A stretch of DNA of 9,836 bases, from contig CALESS010000354.1 in the NCBI GenBank assembly GCA_937907495.1, positions 1 through 9,836 of the forward strand. The letters are read 5' to 3'. This DNA is from an uncultured Anaerolineaceae bacterium. Its GTDB lineage: Bacteria > Chloroflexota > Anaerolineae > Anaerolineales > Anaerolineaceae. The notes beneath the pieces are model-generated. The model was not told the origin of the DNA and did no database searches. It worked only from the letters and a program-made list of their open reading frames with translations. Made by a program: the position numbers and the translations under genes. Numbering within the stretch: the first letter of the stretch is position 1; every line of letters begins with the position of its first letter. Shown here one piece after another: positions 1 through 6,442 of the stretch.

Positions 1-213
1 TCCATCAGCCGCCAGATTGTGGAAAGATTTAAGATACCGGTGATTTTGGCGGGCGGCCTGAGCGCGGCCAACGTGGCAGAATCCATCCGCCAGGTGGGGC
101 CGTGGGGCGTGGATTCCAACACCTCCACCAACATCCCCGGCGACCCGGTGAAAAAGGACCTGCGCCGGGTGGCGGAGTTTGTGGCCGCGGTGCGGGCCAT
201 GGAGGAAAGTTAA
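1..213 (+). CDS. Phosphoribosylanthranilate isomerase-like TIM-barrel protein, C-terminal part
   Basis: This is the last 70 codons of a gene that starts before the window; frame 1 is open from the first base to the TAA at 211-213. The visible residues contain a strand and glycine turn, PVILAGGL (residues 13-20), then a helix NVAESIRQV and the turn PWGVDSNTSTN (residues 34-44), followed by KKDLRRVAEFVAAVR. This matches the end of the TrpF (PRAI) barrel, where the AGGL loop and the GVD loop bind the substrate phosphate. In true TrpF the second loop usually reads GVDVSSGVE, so the SNTSTN variant suggests a paralogue with another phosphosugar substrate rather than tryptophan synthesis. The kinase-rich downstream operon also argues against a trp role. 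The family call is fairly safe; the substrate is unknown. Confidence 0.72.
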   Translation, partial: SISRQIVERFKIPVILAGGLSAANVAESIRQVGPWGVDSNTSTNIPGDPVKKDLRRVAEFVAAVRAMEES

Positions 214-219
214 CCCACC

Positions 220-1218
220 ATGTCCGCCGGATCGGTTTTGCTCTTTGGCGATTTGAATGTGGATAACATCCTCACCATTCCCGAAATTCCAGCGGCAGGC
301 CGGGATGTGTACGCCAGCCAGGTGGAAACCCACCTGGGCGGGGCGGTTTGCAACTCTGCGGTTATTTTGCAGGGATTGCACCAGCCGACCCGGATGCTGG
401 GCGCCATCGGTACGGAACAATGGAGCGAGTTTCTGATCCATGAATTACAACGGGCCGGGGTGGACACCCGCTATATCGTGCATAAATCTGCCACCGGCAC
501 CGGGCTGATCTTCATCGGGGTGACGCCAAACGGGGAGCGCACCATGTTCAGCTTCCGCGGCGCCAACACCCTCCTCGAGCCGGGCGATGTGCCGGAGGAT
601 ATTCTGGATGGGGTGGCGCTGGTGCAGTTCTCCGGCTATGTGTACATTGATTCTCCGCAGCGGGAAGCAGCTTACCGCCTGGTGGAACTTGCCCGGGCGC
701 GGGGCATACCCATCACCCTCGATACCGGGCTGGATCCGCTCCTGCGCCAGCCGGAAATCTTCCGCCAGGTTCTGCCGCAACTTGCGGTTTGCATCACCGG
801 GCCGGAAGAAGCCCGCATTCTCACTGGTTTTGCAGATTTGCAAGAGCAAGCCACAGCCCTGTTGGATCAGGGCATCCAACTGCTGGCGATAAAACTGGGC
901 GGGCGCGGGGCTTACCTGGCCTGGCCGCATGGTCGCTTGCTGCTGCCGGCCTTCGAGGTGGAGGTGAAAGACACCACCGGCGCCGGGGATGCGTTTTCTG
1001 CCGGGCTGATCTACGGCTGGATGCACGGCTTCAGCCCGTGCGCCAGCGGCGCGCTGGCCAATGCCCTGGGCGGCCTGGCCACCACCTGCATTGGCGCTGC
1101 CTGGCTGCGCCGGGCGGAGGTGCTGGCTTTTCTGCAGGCTATGCGCAGCCGCCAGCCGAATCACCCCGCGGCCTGTGGCATGCAAGAGGCGATTCAGCGC
1201 CTGGGGATGCCGGAATGA
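220..1218 (+). CDS. PfkB/ribokinase-family carbohydrate kinase (kinase 1)
   Basis: A 332-residue cytoplasmic sugar or nucleoside kinase of the PfkB family, which transfers the ATP gamma-phosphate to a sugar hydroxyl. The N-terminal strand ends in GDLNVD (residues 10-15, substrate-binding Asp region). GGAVCNSA at 40-47 is the glycine-rich segment of PfkB signature 1, KLGGRGAY lies at 225-232, and signature 2 is DTTGAGDAF at 251-259, with the GAGD anion hole and catalytic base Asp257. All key residues are present, so it should be active. Length is typical for ribokinase-like enzymes (about 300-330). The ATG at 220 lies 6 nt after the previous stop, with GGAGG at 201-205 as a somewhat distant ribosome site. 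It overlaps the next kinase by ATGA, so the two are probably translated together. The substrate cannot be told from sequence. Confidence 0.93.
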   Translation: MSAGSVLLFGDLNVDNILTIPEIPAAGRDVYASQVETHLGGAVCNSAVILQGLHQPTRMLGAIGTEQWSEFLIHELQRAGVDTRYIVHKSATGTGLIFIGVTPNGERTMFSFRGANTLLEPGDVPEDILDGVALVQFSGYVYIDSPQREAAYRLVELARARGIPITLDTGLDPLLRQPEIFRQVLPQLAVCITGPEEARILTGFADLQEQATALLDQGIQLLAIKLGGRGAYLAWPHGRLLLPAFEVEVKDTTGAGDAFSAGLIYGWMHGFSPCASGALANALGGLATTCIGAAWLRRAEVLAFLQAMRSRQPNHPAACGMQEAIQRLGMPE

Positions 1219-2171
1219 AGCCATTTTCGCAGCTTTCCATCCTCTCGCTTGGCGATTTGGTCAGCGATTTGAATGTGGGCATTGAACGCCTGCCGGTGAT
1301 CCATCAACAGCACCAATTGGTGCACCAGGTGCGCCTGGAACCCGGCGGGGCGGGCAATTTTATGCTGGCCGGGGCGCGCCTGGGCTGCCAGATGGTGGCC
1401 CTGGGCGTGGTGGGTGATGACATCTACGGTCACGAGATGCTGGAAGTGTTGCAATCCGAGGGTGTGGAGACAAAAGATGTCATCCGCCAGACGGATGGCA
1501 ACACCACCCTGGTCTTTGTGCTGGCAGATAATCACGGGCATCACGTTTTCCTGGGGCAGGTGGGCCGCGGCCCCCAGGTGGCCTTCCCGGATAGCTGGAA
1601 GACCGCCCTGTGTACGGCGGATGCGGTGCATTCGTACGGCTACACCCTGAACGAAGAGCGCCTGGCCGCCACCCTGCTGGCCGGGATGGAGTATGCCCTC
1701 GGCTGCGGCCGCCCGGTGTTCTTTGACCCCGGCCCGCACGTGGCCACAGTACCGTTTGAAACCCGCCGGATGGCCTTGCAGCGCTGCTCCGGCCTGATAT
1801 TGACCGAAGAGGAAATTCCCCTGGTGCTGCCGGGCGCGCAGGGTCTGGACGATGCGCCGGCTTTGTTCTCAGATACCCTGCGCCTGGTGGTGGTCAAGCG
1901 CGGGGCGGCCGGCAGCGTGGCCCTCACTGCACAAGGGGAGCGGGCGGAGCACCCCGGTTTCCCCGTTCCGCTGGTGGATAGCACTGCCGCCGGGGATAGT
2001 TTTGCGGCTGCCTTCATTGCCGGCTGGTTGCAGGAACGCCCGCTGGTGGATGCCCTGGCGATGGCCAATGCCATGGGCGCGGCCAAGGTGCAAAAGCCCG
2101 GCTCTGGCCGGCAGGTGCCCACCCTGGCCGAAATGCAGGCGGTACTAAATGGTACATTGCAGGTAGACTGA
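1215..2171 (+). CDS. PfkB/ribokinase-family carbohydrate kinase (kinase 2)
   Basis: A 318-residue PfkB-family kinase. The frame is open far upstream, but the ATG at 1215 overlaps the previous stop as ATGA and begins just before the first conserved strand, ILSLGDLVSD (residues 9-18), so it is the sensible start. GGAGNFMLAGARLG (44-57) is signature 1 and GVVGDDIYGHEM (64-75) is the usual ribokinase segment after it. VVVKRGAAGS lies at 225-234, and signature 2 is DSTAAGDSF (255-263) with catalytic Asp261. The first Gly of the GAGD anion hole is Ala here, a departure from kinases 1 and 4. The central region holds a His-rich stretch, NHGHHVF (106-112), where a lid or effector segment often lies. 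Likely a sugar or nucleoside kinase with a different substrate from its neighbour; substrate not assignable. Confidence 0.92.
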   Translation: MKPFSQLSILSLGDLVSDLNVGIERLPVIHQQHQLVHQVRLEPGGAGNFMLAGARLGCQMVALGVVGDDIYGHEMLEVLQSEGVETKDVIRQTDGNTTLVFVLADNHGHHVFLGQVGRGPQVAFPDSWKTALCTADAVHSYGYTLNEERLAATLLAGMEYALGCGRPVFFDPGPHVATVPFETRRMALQRCSGLILTEEEIPLVLPGAQGLDDAPALFSDTLRLVVVKRGAAGSVALTAQGERAEHPGFPVPLVDSTAAGDSFAAAFIAGWLQERPLVDALAMANAMGAAKVQKPGSGRQVPTLAEMQAVLNGTLQVD

Positions 2172-2181
2172 GACGGTTCGC

Positions 2182-2188
2182 AAGGAGG
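2182..2188 (+). promoter_or_regulatory. Strong Shine-Dalgarno site before the YjbQ-family gene
   Basis: AAGGAGG lies four A residues before the ATG at 2193, in the 21-nt gap after kinase 2. It is one of the best matches to the anti-Shine-Dalgarno sequence in the window, suggesting that this gene is translated independently rather than by coupling. Confidence 0.8.
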
Positions 2189-2192
2189 AAAA

Positions 2193-2603
2193 ATGCTCAC
2201 AACCATCCAGATTCAAACCCCACCCAAGGAAAGCCTGATTAACATCACCGCCGAGGTGAAGGAAGCTGTGGCTGCCAGCGGTGTGCAGGAAGGCCTGTGT
2301 GTGCTTGTCGTGCCGCACACCACCGCTGCCCTGACCTTGAATTCCGCCCTCGATGCGGCCACCGCCAGCGATATCCTGGGGGATATCCGCCGCCTCATTC
2401 CCACCCGGGTGGATTTCCAGCACATCTACGATACGCCAGCCGATGCCGCCGGTCATATTAAATCCACCCTGATTGGCGCCAGCCTGAGCCTGATTGTGAC
2501 CCGCGGCCAGTTGCTGTTGGGCGGCTCGCAATTCATCCTGTTTTGCGAATTTGACGGCCCGCGCCAGCGCCAGATTCACCTGCGCATTCAAGCGGATCGG
2601 TAG
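2193..2603 (+). CDS. YjbQ/UPF0047 family protein
   Basis: A 136-residue protein, the normal full length for the YjbQ (UPF0047, COG0432) family, a small cytoplasmic fold that forms trimers. The family hallmarks appear in order: VVPHTTAALTLN (39-50), a D-rich helix with SDILGDI (59-65), HIKSTLIGASL (88-98), GQLLLG (105-110) and the C-terminal FCEFDGPR (117-124). Conserved His42, His88 and Cys118 stand where the family places its presumed active-site residues. The E. coli member has been described as having weak thiamine-phosphate synthase activity, but the physiological role is not settled. Its place between sugar kinases and nucleoside hydrolases suggests it acts on a phosphosugar or nucleoside-type metabolite here; that is inference. 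No transmembrane or signal segment is visible. Confidence 0.93.
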   Translation: MLTTIQIQTPPKESLINITAEVKEAVAASGVQEGLCVLVVPHTTAALTLNSALDAATASDILGDIRRLIPTRVDFQHIYDTPADAAGHIKSTLIGASLSLIVTRGQLLLGGSQFILFCEFDGPRQRQIHLRIQADR

Positions 2604-2610
2604 GTATGCC

Positions 2611-3543
2611 ATGCCGCGAAAAATTCTGATTGATGCCGACCCCGGCATTGACGATGCCCTGGCCATCCTGGCCGCGCTGCGCTCGCCGGAGTTGGACGTG
2701 GTGGGGCTTTCGATTGTCTTCGGCAATGCCGATGTGGATTCCTGCGCCCTGAATGGGCTGCGCCTGGTGGAGTTGGAAGGCCATGATTACGTCCCGGTGG
2801 CCAAAGGCTGCGCCCAGGCGCTATTCATCCCCACCGAGGAGCTGGGCACCGCTGTCCACGGGCTGGATGGGATGGGCAACACCCACCTGCCCCTGCCGCA
2901 CGGTCAGTTGGATGACCGCCCCGCCGCCGAGTTCATCATTGATATGGTTAAGGCCTACCCCGGCGAGATTACCCTGGTGCCGCTCGGCCCGCTGAGCAAC
3001 ATCGGGCTGGCGCTGCGCCTGGAACCGAAGATCGCCGGGTTGGTGAAGGAAGTGGTGCTGATGGGCGGCAATGCCTATGTGCCGGGCAACATCTCCCCGG
3101 TGGCGGAGGCCAACATCTACCACGACCCGCACGCCGCCGAGATCGTCTTTTCTGCCGGCTGGCCGCTTACCATGGTCGGGCTGGATGTCACCACCCGCAC
3201 CCGCATGAACCCGGAGTACCTGGCCCGGCTGTATGCGGCCGGTAACCCGGCAGTGAAGCTGCTGGAGCAGATTCACCCCTGTTACAAGGCATATTTTGAC
3301 CTGCATTACAATTTGCAAGGCACCATTCACACCCACGACCCCTCAACGATTGCCTATTTGCTTGCGCCGCAGCTCTATACCGGCCTGAAAGTGCCGGTGC
3401 ACGTGGAAACAGAAGGCAAGTGCGCCGGTCAGACCGTGCCGGATGCCTGGCACCAGTGGGCAGAACGACCGCCGGTGAATGTGCTGGTGGGTGTGGACGA
3501 ACCCGCGGTGCTGGAGCTATTGTTCAACCTGCTGACCAAGTAA
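2611..3543 (+). CDS. Nucleoside hydrolase (IUNH family), tandem copy A
   Basis: A 310-residue inosine-uridine-preferring nucleoside hydrolase family member, which would cleave the N-glycosidic bond of ribonucleosides or related N-ribosides to base and sugar. The Ca2+/ribose site DADPGIDD (8-15) carries the family's Asp8, Asp10, Asp14 and Asp15. GN at 38-39, HGLDGMG (83-89), VLMGGN (149-154), PGN (158-160), EANIYHDP (166-173) and the C-terminal HDP with His242-Asp243 are all present. Where classical enzymes have EFN with a base-contacting Phe, this one has EAN (Ala167), so base recognition should differ. The start at 2611 is 7 nt after the YjbQ stop with only a weak GGTAGG upstream; an earlier ATG at 2551 would overlap YjbQ by 53 nt and add 20 non-conserved residues. 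Copy B follows immediately. Confidence 0.94.
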   Translation: MPRKILIDADPGIDDALAILAALRSPELDVVGLSIVFGNADVDSCALNGLRLVELEGHDYVPVAKGCAQALFIPTEELGTAVHGLDGMGNTHLPLPHGQLDDRPAAEFIIDMVKAYPGEITLVPLGPLSNIGLALRLEPKIAGLVKEVVLMGGNAYVPGNISPVAEANIYHDPHAAEIVFSAGWPLTMVGLDVTTRTRMNPEYLARLYAAGNPAVKLLEQIHPCYKAYFDLHYNLQGTIHTHDPSTIAYLLAPQLYTGLKVPVHVETEGKCAGQTVPDAWHQWAERPPVNVLVGVDEPAVLELLFNLLTK

Positions 3544-3581
3544 ACCCGCTCATCCTGCGGGATACCCTATTTTCTGCTTGT

Positions 3582-3586
3582 GGAGG
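3582..3586 (+). promoter_or_regulatory. Shine-Dalgarno site that fixes a TTG start
   Basis: GGAGG is followed by a 7-nt spacer and TTG at 3594, with CCG CGA AAA next, the same P-R-K opening as copy A. There is no in-frame ATG or GTG near this point, so the site supports TTG as the initiator of copy B. Confidence 0.78.
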
Positions 3587-3593
3587 AACCGCC

Positions 3594-4559
3594 TTGCCGC
3601 GAAAAATCCTCATCGATTGTGACCCGGGTATTGATGATGCAATGGCCATCCTGGCCGCCTTGCACTCGCCAGAACTGGAGGTGGTTGGAATCACCACCGT
3701 ATTTGGCAATGCAGATGTTGAAAACTGTTCTCTCAATGCCCTGCGCCTGGTGGAGTTGGAAGGCAATGACCAAATCCCCGTGGCCCGCGGCTGCCAGCGG
3801 GCGCTAGTGGTGCCGTTGGAAAGTGTCGGCACCCACGTCCACGGGCTGGATGGGATGGGCAACACCAATCTGCCCCTGCCGCACGGTCAACTGGATGGGC
3901 GTCACGCCGCCGAGTTCATTATTGAGATGGTTCAAACCTATCCGGGGGAGATCACCCTGCTGCCGATTGGGCCGCTGAGCAATATCGGCCTGGCGCTGCG
4001 CCTGGAACCGGGCATTGTGCCGCTGGTGAAAGAGGTGGTGCTGATGGGCGGCAATATCTACGCCCCCGGCAACATCTCCCCGCTGGCGGAGGCCAACATC
4101 TACCACGACCCGCACGCCGCAGACCTGGTCTTTCGGGCGGGCTGGCCGCTTACCATGGTCGGCCTGGATGTGACAACCAAAACAGTCATCACCCCGGCCT
4201 TCCTGGAGCGGCTGTACGCCGTCCACAACCCGGTTACCCGGCTGCTGGAACGCATCCAGCCCTGTTACCAGCAGTTCCACCAGGAAGTGTTCGGGATGGA
4301 CGGTTCGTTTCACGTCCACGATCCTTCGGTGGTGGCTTACCTGCTGCAACCGGATTTATACCGCATTCAGCAGATGCCGGTGTATGTGGAAACAGAGGGC
4401 CGCGGCCTGGGCCAGACGGTTGCCGATGGCCGCCGGCAATGGGCTGAGCGCCCGCTGATCAATATTCCGCTGGAAGTGGATGAGGCCGGGGTGTTGGAAT
4501 TGTTATTTGAGTTGTTGACGCGCCCGGTTTCCCCCTCAGATGTGGGAACGCCCGGATAA
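3594..4559 (+). CDS. Nucleoside hydrolase (IUNH family), tandem copy B
   Basis: A 321-residue IUNH-family hydrolase starting at TTG. An ATG-initiated reading from 3420 would overlap copy A by 124 nt and add 58 residues in that gene's shadow frame, so it is rejected. It aligns without gaps to copy A over 310 residues; my hand count gives 215 identities (about 69 %), with an 11-residue extra tail. Metal-site Asp8, Asp10, Asp14 and Asp15 (DCDPGIDD), HGLDGMG (83-89), MGGN, PGN, EANIYHDP (166-173) and His242-Asp243 are all kept, so both copies should be catalytic. The region at about 205-240, the variable segment before the catalytic HDP, is the most different, which suggests the copies have moved towards different leaving groups. 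Ala167 replaces the usual Phe as in copy A. Confidence 0.93.
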   Translation: MPRKILIDCDPGIDDAMAILAALHSPELEVVGITTVFGNADVENCSLNALRLVELEGNDQIPVARGCQRALVVPLESVGTHVHGLDGMGNTNLPLPHGQLDGRHAAEFIIEMVQTYPGEITLLPIGPLSNIGLALRLEPGIVPLVKEVVLMGGNIYAPGNISPLAEANIYHDPHAADLVFRAGWPLTMVGLDVTTKTVITPAFLERLYAVHNPVTRLLERIQPCYQQFHQEVFGMDGSFHVHDPSVVAYLLQPDLYRIQQMPVYVETEGRGLGQTVADGRRQWAERPLINIPLEVDEAGVLELLFELLTRPVSPSDVGTPG

Positions 4560-4585
4560 GAGAATCCTTTGCCCTGAAAAAACTT

Positions 4586-4592
4586 AAAGGAG
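4586..4592 (+). promoter_or_regulatory. Shine-Dalgarno site before third nucleoside hydrolase
   Basis: AAAGGAG lies 5 nt before the ATG at 4598, in a 38-nt gap after copy B that otherwise holds no recognisable promoter or terminator. It confirms the ATG at 4598 as start. Confidence 0.75.
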
Positions 4593-4597
4593 CAAGC

Positions 4598-5524
4598 ATG
4601 CAGAGAATCTGGATTGATACCGATACAGCCTCGGATGACGCCGTGGCGATTCTGATGGCTTTGCGCTGGCCGGGGGTGCAGGTGGAGGGCATCAGCACCG
4701 TGGCAGGCAATGTGCCGCTGGAAATGTGCAGCCGCAATGCCCGCACCACGGTGGAACTGTGCGGAAAAGTGGTGCCAGTCTTTGAGGGAGCGGTGCGTCC
4801 GTTGCTGCGGGAGCCGTACTGGGCTTTCTTCTTCCACGGGCCGGATGGCATGGGCGGGATGAATTACCCTGAACCTAAAACCCCGCCGCAAGAGACCCCG
4901 GCAGTGGAGGCCATGATCCAGGCTTTCCGCCAAAGCCCCGGCGAAATCACCCTCATCACCCTGGGACCGTTGACCAACCTGGCCCTGGCTCTGGCCCTGG
5001 CGCCAGACCTGGTGGAGAAGATTCCGCTGTGCATCATGATGGCTGGCGCGGCCTGCACGGTGGGCAACATCACCCCGGCAGCCGAGTACAACGTTTGGGT
5101 GGATCCGGAAGCGGCGCGCATGGTATACCTCTCCGGCCTGCCGCTGGTGCAAGTCGGATGGGAACTGTGCCGGGGCGAGGCCAACCTGAACGAAAGCGAT
5201 TACCAGTATATCCGCTCGCTGGATACCATCTACGGGCATTTTACGCTGGATTGCAACCGCCAGGCCATTCAGACCAACCGCGAATGGCTGGGCGACCCGG
5301 CCCTGCCGCTGCCGGACCCGATCACCATGGCCATCCTGCTCGAGCCGGGCATTGTGCGGCGGCGCAGCAAGCATTTTGTGGATATTGAAACCATCAGCGA
5401 AATGACGCGCGGCATGACGGTGGTGGATGAGCGCAATGTGACGAAAAAAGAACCCAACGTGGATGTGATCTGGGAGATTGACATCCCCGCCTGGAAAGAA
5501 ACCCTGTTTAAGACCCTGCGGTGA
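4598..5524 (+). CDS. Nucleoside hydrolase (IUNH family), divergent third member
   Basis: A 308-residue IUNH-family protein only distantly similar to the tandem pair just upstream. The metal/ribose site DTDTASDD (7-14) keeps Asp7, Asp9, Asp13 and Asp14; GN (37-38), HGPDGMGG (80-87), MAG (148-150), GN (156-157) and EYNVWVDPEAA (163-173) follow. Here the aromatic at the second EFN position is kept as Tyr164, unlike the tandem pair. At the C-terminal site the sequence reads LPDP, so the His that precedes the catalytic Asp in classical IUNH is Pro239, while Asp240 remains. That His is a proposed leaving-group acid, so this enzyme may use another residue or act on a different N-glycoside. The RBS and ATG are clear, and the gene ends 9 nt before the next kinase. 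Confidence 0.92.
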   Translation: MQRIWIDTDTASDDAVAILMALRWPGVQVEGISTVAGNVPLEMCSRNARTTVELCGKVVPVFEGAVRPLLREPYWAFFFHGPDGMGGMNYPEPKTPPQETPAVEAMIQAFRQSPGEITLITLGPLTNLALALALAPDLVEKIPLCIMMAGAACTVGNITPAAEYNVWVDPEAARMVYLSGLPLVQVGWELCRGEANLNESDYQYIRSLDTIYGHFTLDCNRQAIQTNREWLGDPALPLPDPITMAILLEPGIVRRRSKHFVDIETISEMTRGMTVVDERNVTKKEPNVDVIWEIDIPAWKETLFKTLR

Positions 5525-5533
5525 GGAGCCGGG

Positions 5534-6442
5534 ATGTTTGATTTGTTTTGCATTGCCGGGGCCTCGGTGGATTTGATCCTCAAATTGCCGCGTCTGCCCG
5601 ACCCGGATGAAAAACTGCTGACCCGGTTTGCCGGGCGGGTGGCAGGCGGCCTGGTGGCCAATGCCGCCTGTGCCGCAGCCCGCCTCGGCCTGCGCACCGG
5701 CTGGAGTGGTCTGGTGGGCGATGACGAAAACGGCCGGATGGTGCAACAGGAATTTGAGACCTTTGGCGTGGATGCCAGCCTGGCCCGGGTGCTGCCGGGC
5801 TGTGCCGGGGATTTCTGCGTGATTTTGCTGGAGGAGAGCGGAGAACGTACGATTTTAATCGTTAATTCCCTGCCAGAGCCGCCCCCGCTGGATGCCGGCA
5901 CCCTGGATGCGTTGGGCCGCAGCCGGATGGGCTATACCCTGCCCCGTCCGCCGGAGTGGTTCGGGCAGTTCGCCGGCGCGGTGCATGGCGGCAGCGGCCT
6001 GGTGGCGGTGGACATGGAATCCACCGCCCTGGCACATGGTGCAGAACTGGAACAATCTCTGCGCCTGACGGATATCGTCTTTACCAACCGCAGCGGGTTG
6101 GCCTTGCTGGGGCCGGATCTACCACTGGAGGCCGCCGCAGCCCGCCTGGTGAATTGGGGGGTGCAGGAGGTGGTTGTGACGCTGGGGGCGGGCGGATCAA
6201 CCCTGTTTACCGCCGCAGGCTGGGTGGAAGTTCCAGCTTTTCGCGTACCGGTGGCGGATACGACCGGTGGCGGCGATTGTTTCCACGCCGCATACCTGGC
6301 AGCCCGCTCGGCGGGGCAGGCAGCCGCCGACCGTTTGCGCTTTGCCAGTGCGGCGGCAGCCCTCAAGGTGCAGCACCTGGGGGCGCGGGTGGGTTTGCCC
6401 GCCGTTTCGCAGGTGGAGGAGTTTTTGGCACACCATGGTTGA
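5534..6442 (+). CDS. PfkB/ribokinase-family carbohydrate kinase (kinase 3)
   Basis: A 302-residue PfkB-family kinase. It opens with CIAGASVDLI (6-15), then GGLVANAACAAARLG (38-52) as signature 1 and GLVGDDENGRMV (59-70), the segment following it in ribokinases and fructokinases. Signature 2 is DTTGGGDCF (242-250) with catalytic Asp248; the usual GAGD is GGGD here. VVTLGAGGS (214-222) is the strand and turn before the ATP site. The ATG at 5534 lies 9 nt beyond the hydrolase stop, with GAGGAG at 5523-5528 (overlapping that stop) as ribosome site, so translation is probably coupled. Its end overlaps the start of the next gene by 8 nt. Expected to phosphorylate a sugar or nucleoside; the adjacent nucleoside hydrolase suggests, but does not prove, that ribose or a riboside is the substrate. 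Confidence 0.92.
   Translation: MFDLFCIAGASVDLILKLPRLPDPDEKLLTRFAGRVAGGLVANAACAAARLGLRTGWSGLVGDDENGRMVQQEFETFGVDASLARVLPGCAGDFCVILLEESGERTILIVNSLPEPPPLDAGTLDALGRSRMGYTLPRPPEWFGQFAGAVHGGSGLVAVDMESTALAHGAELEQSLRLTDIVFTNRSGLALLGPDLPLEAAAARLVNWGVQEVVVTLGAGGSTLFTAAGWVEVPAFRVPVADTTGGGDCFHAAYLAARSAGQAAADRLRFASAAAALKVQHLGARVGLPAVSQVEEFLAHHG

Larger units (their letters stand above)
2611..4523 (+). repeat. Tandem gene duplication (two nucleoside hydrolase units, 983-nt offset)
   Basis: The two hydrolase genes line up codon for codon at a constant offset of 983 nt for 310 codons with no indel. Within the alignment are long identical DNA runs: 37 nt (3101-3137 against 4084-4120), 30 nt (2854-2883 against 3837-3866) and 24 nt (2758-2781 against 3741-3764). 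These lie over active-site or conserved segments, including synonymous positions. The rest has drifted. This is a direct duplication, not a mobile element; no terminal repeats or target duplications are seen. Confidence 0.88.

Noticed and set aside
789..1214. Upstream extension of the kinase 2 frame by 142 codons
   Set aside because: It overlaps kinase 1 in another frame, is Arg/Gly-rich without homology, and the conserved PfkB N-terminus begins at 1215.
3545..3561. Small hairpin CCCGC / GCGGG after copy A as a possible terminator
   Set aside because: Only 5 bp with a 7-nt loop and no proper U-run directly after it; the downstream gene has a good ribosome site and continues the operon.
2854..3866. 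Identical 24-37 nt blocks as a CRISPR or mobile-element repeat
   Set aside because: They occur twice only, in frame, at one constant offset, and are simply conserved parts of duplicated genes.
4560..4597. Possible internal promoter in the 38-nt gap before the third hydrolase
   Set aside because: No pair of -35 and -10 boxes at sensible spacing; the A-rich tract is adequately explained as the ribosome-binding region.
4367..5746. Open antisense frame of 459 codons on the - strand
   Set aside because: It lies over copy B's end, the third nucleoside hydrolase and kinase 3, all with clear family motifs on the + strand. Its translation is low-complexity His/Gln/Arg/Gly-rich text, as expected from antisense reading of GC-rich codons, and it shows no recognisable domain.
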